Shown one piece after another: positions 5,709 through 5,768 of a DNA stretch of 5,768 bases (positions are counted from its first letter, which is position 1; every line of letters starts with the position of its first letter). The notes beneath the pieces were generated by a model, which ran no database searches, was not told the DNA's origin, and saw nothing but the letters and a program-made list of their open reading frames with translations. The DNA lies in contig JAITKD010000051.1 of assembly GCA_031278575.1 (NCBI GenBank), positions 1 to 5,768 on the forward strand, read 5' to 3'. Source of the DNA: Spirochaetaceae bacterium. GTDB lineage: Bacteria; Spirochaetota; Spirochaetia; Treponematales; Breznakiellaceae. The translations under genes were made by a program, and so were the position numbers.

Positions 5709-5768
5709 ATGCTTTTTCGAACGCGGGCGGGCCGAAACCGAATGGACGGCGCAGCCGGCAAAGGGGTA
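5709..5768 (+). CDS. Possible start of a new gene, cut by the window end
   Basis: ATG at 5709 is preceded by GGAG (5697-5700) with an 8-nt spacer, a well-placed ribosome site, and the frame stays open to the window edge (20 codons, beginning MLFRTRAGRNRMDGAAGKGV). An in-frame ATG at 5742 is an alternative start. The fragment is too short to name, and arginine/glycine-rich starts of this kind also arise by chance in GC-rich DNA. Confidence 0.3.
   Translation, partial: MLFRTRAGRNRMDGAAGKGV

Noticed and set aside
5504..5761. 85-codon minus-strand frame at the right end
   Set aside because: It ends in a region with competing frames, starts with no recognisable protein, and the plus strand has a better ribosome site at 5709. 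Left uncalled, although it cannot be excluded.
1..5768. CRISPR array, tRNA or rRNA gene
   Set aside because: I saw no regularly spaced direct repeats, no tRNA cloverleaf with a TTCGA-type arm, and no conserved rRNA segments.

Overview
The window looks like chromosomal DNA from a spirochaete of the Treponema lineage, probably one with a GC-rich genome. Three things suggest this: a one-chain AroD-AroE fusion, its position between a small secreted protein and rpiA, and a DUF6062-type cysteine/histidine protein that I associate with spirochaetes and Firmicutes. The genus is inferred; no rRNA gene or other taxonomic marker is present.

Layout. Positions 1-71 are the inner end of a miniature transposable element (MITE) whose other end lies outside the window. 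Positions 72-310 are AT-rich and hold a 29-codon orphan ORF and the 5' stump of an IS30-like transposase gene. rmuC runs leftward (416-1732). From a 96-bp divergent intergenic region a compact rightward cluster runs from 1829 to 5165: a secreted 151-residue protein of unknown function, the aroDE fusion, rpiA, and a DUF6062-like protein. Intergenic gaps are 10 and 13 bp, then a 1-nt stop/start overlap, so the four genes are probably one operon. Directly on the last stop codon sits a complete 154-bp copy of the same MITE in opposite orientation (5166-5319), with a perfect TTAG target duplication. From 5324 onward there is about 385 bp of non-coding or undecided sequence with several GC-rich stem-loops and unassigned open frames. 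A possible new gene start with a good ribosome-binding site lies at 5709.

How the genes fit together. RpiA interconverts ribulose-5-P and ribose-5-P in the non-oxidative pentose phosphate pathway, which also yields erythrose-4-P, the precursor of the shikimate pathway. AroDE carries out steps three and four of that pathway. Co-transcription of the two is therefore metabolically plausible. RmuC is a membrane-anchored protein linked to limiting DNA rearrangement and has no evident link to the operon.

The strongest non-standard signal is the MITE pair: inverted copies (65 of 67 bases identical over the shared part) flanking the 5.1-kb gene block, each with a strong hairpin at its inner end. The right copy used the stop codon itself as its target site. 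I did not find a convincing new defence, CRISPR or RNA system; the structured tract around 5380-5520 is the only place I would look for one.
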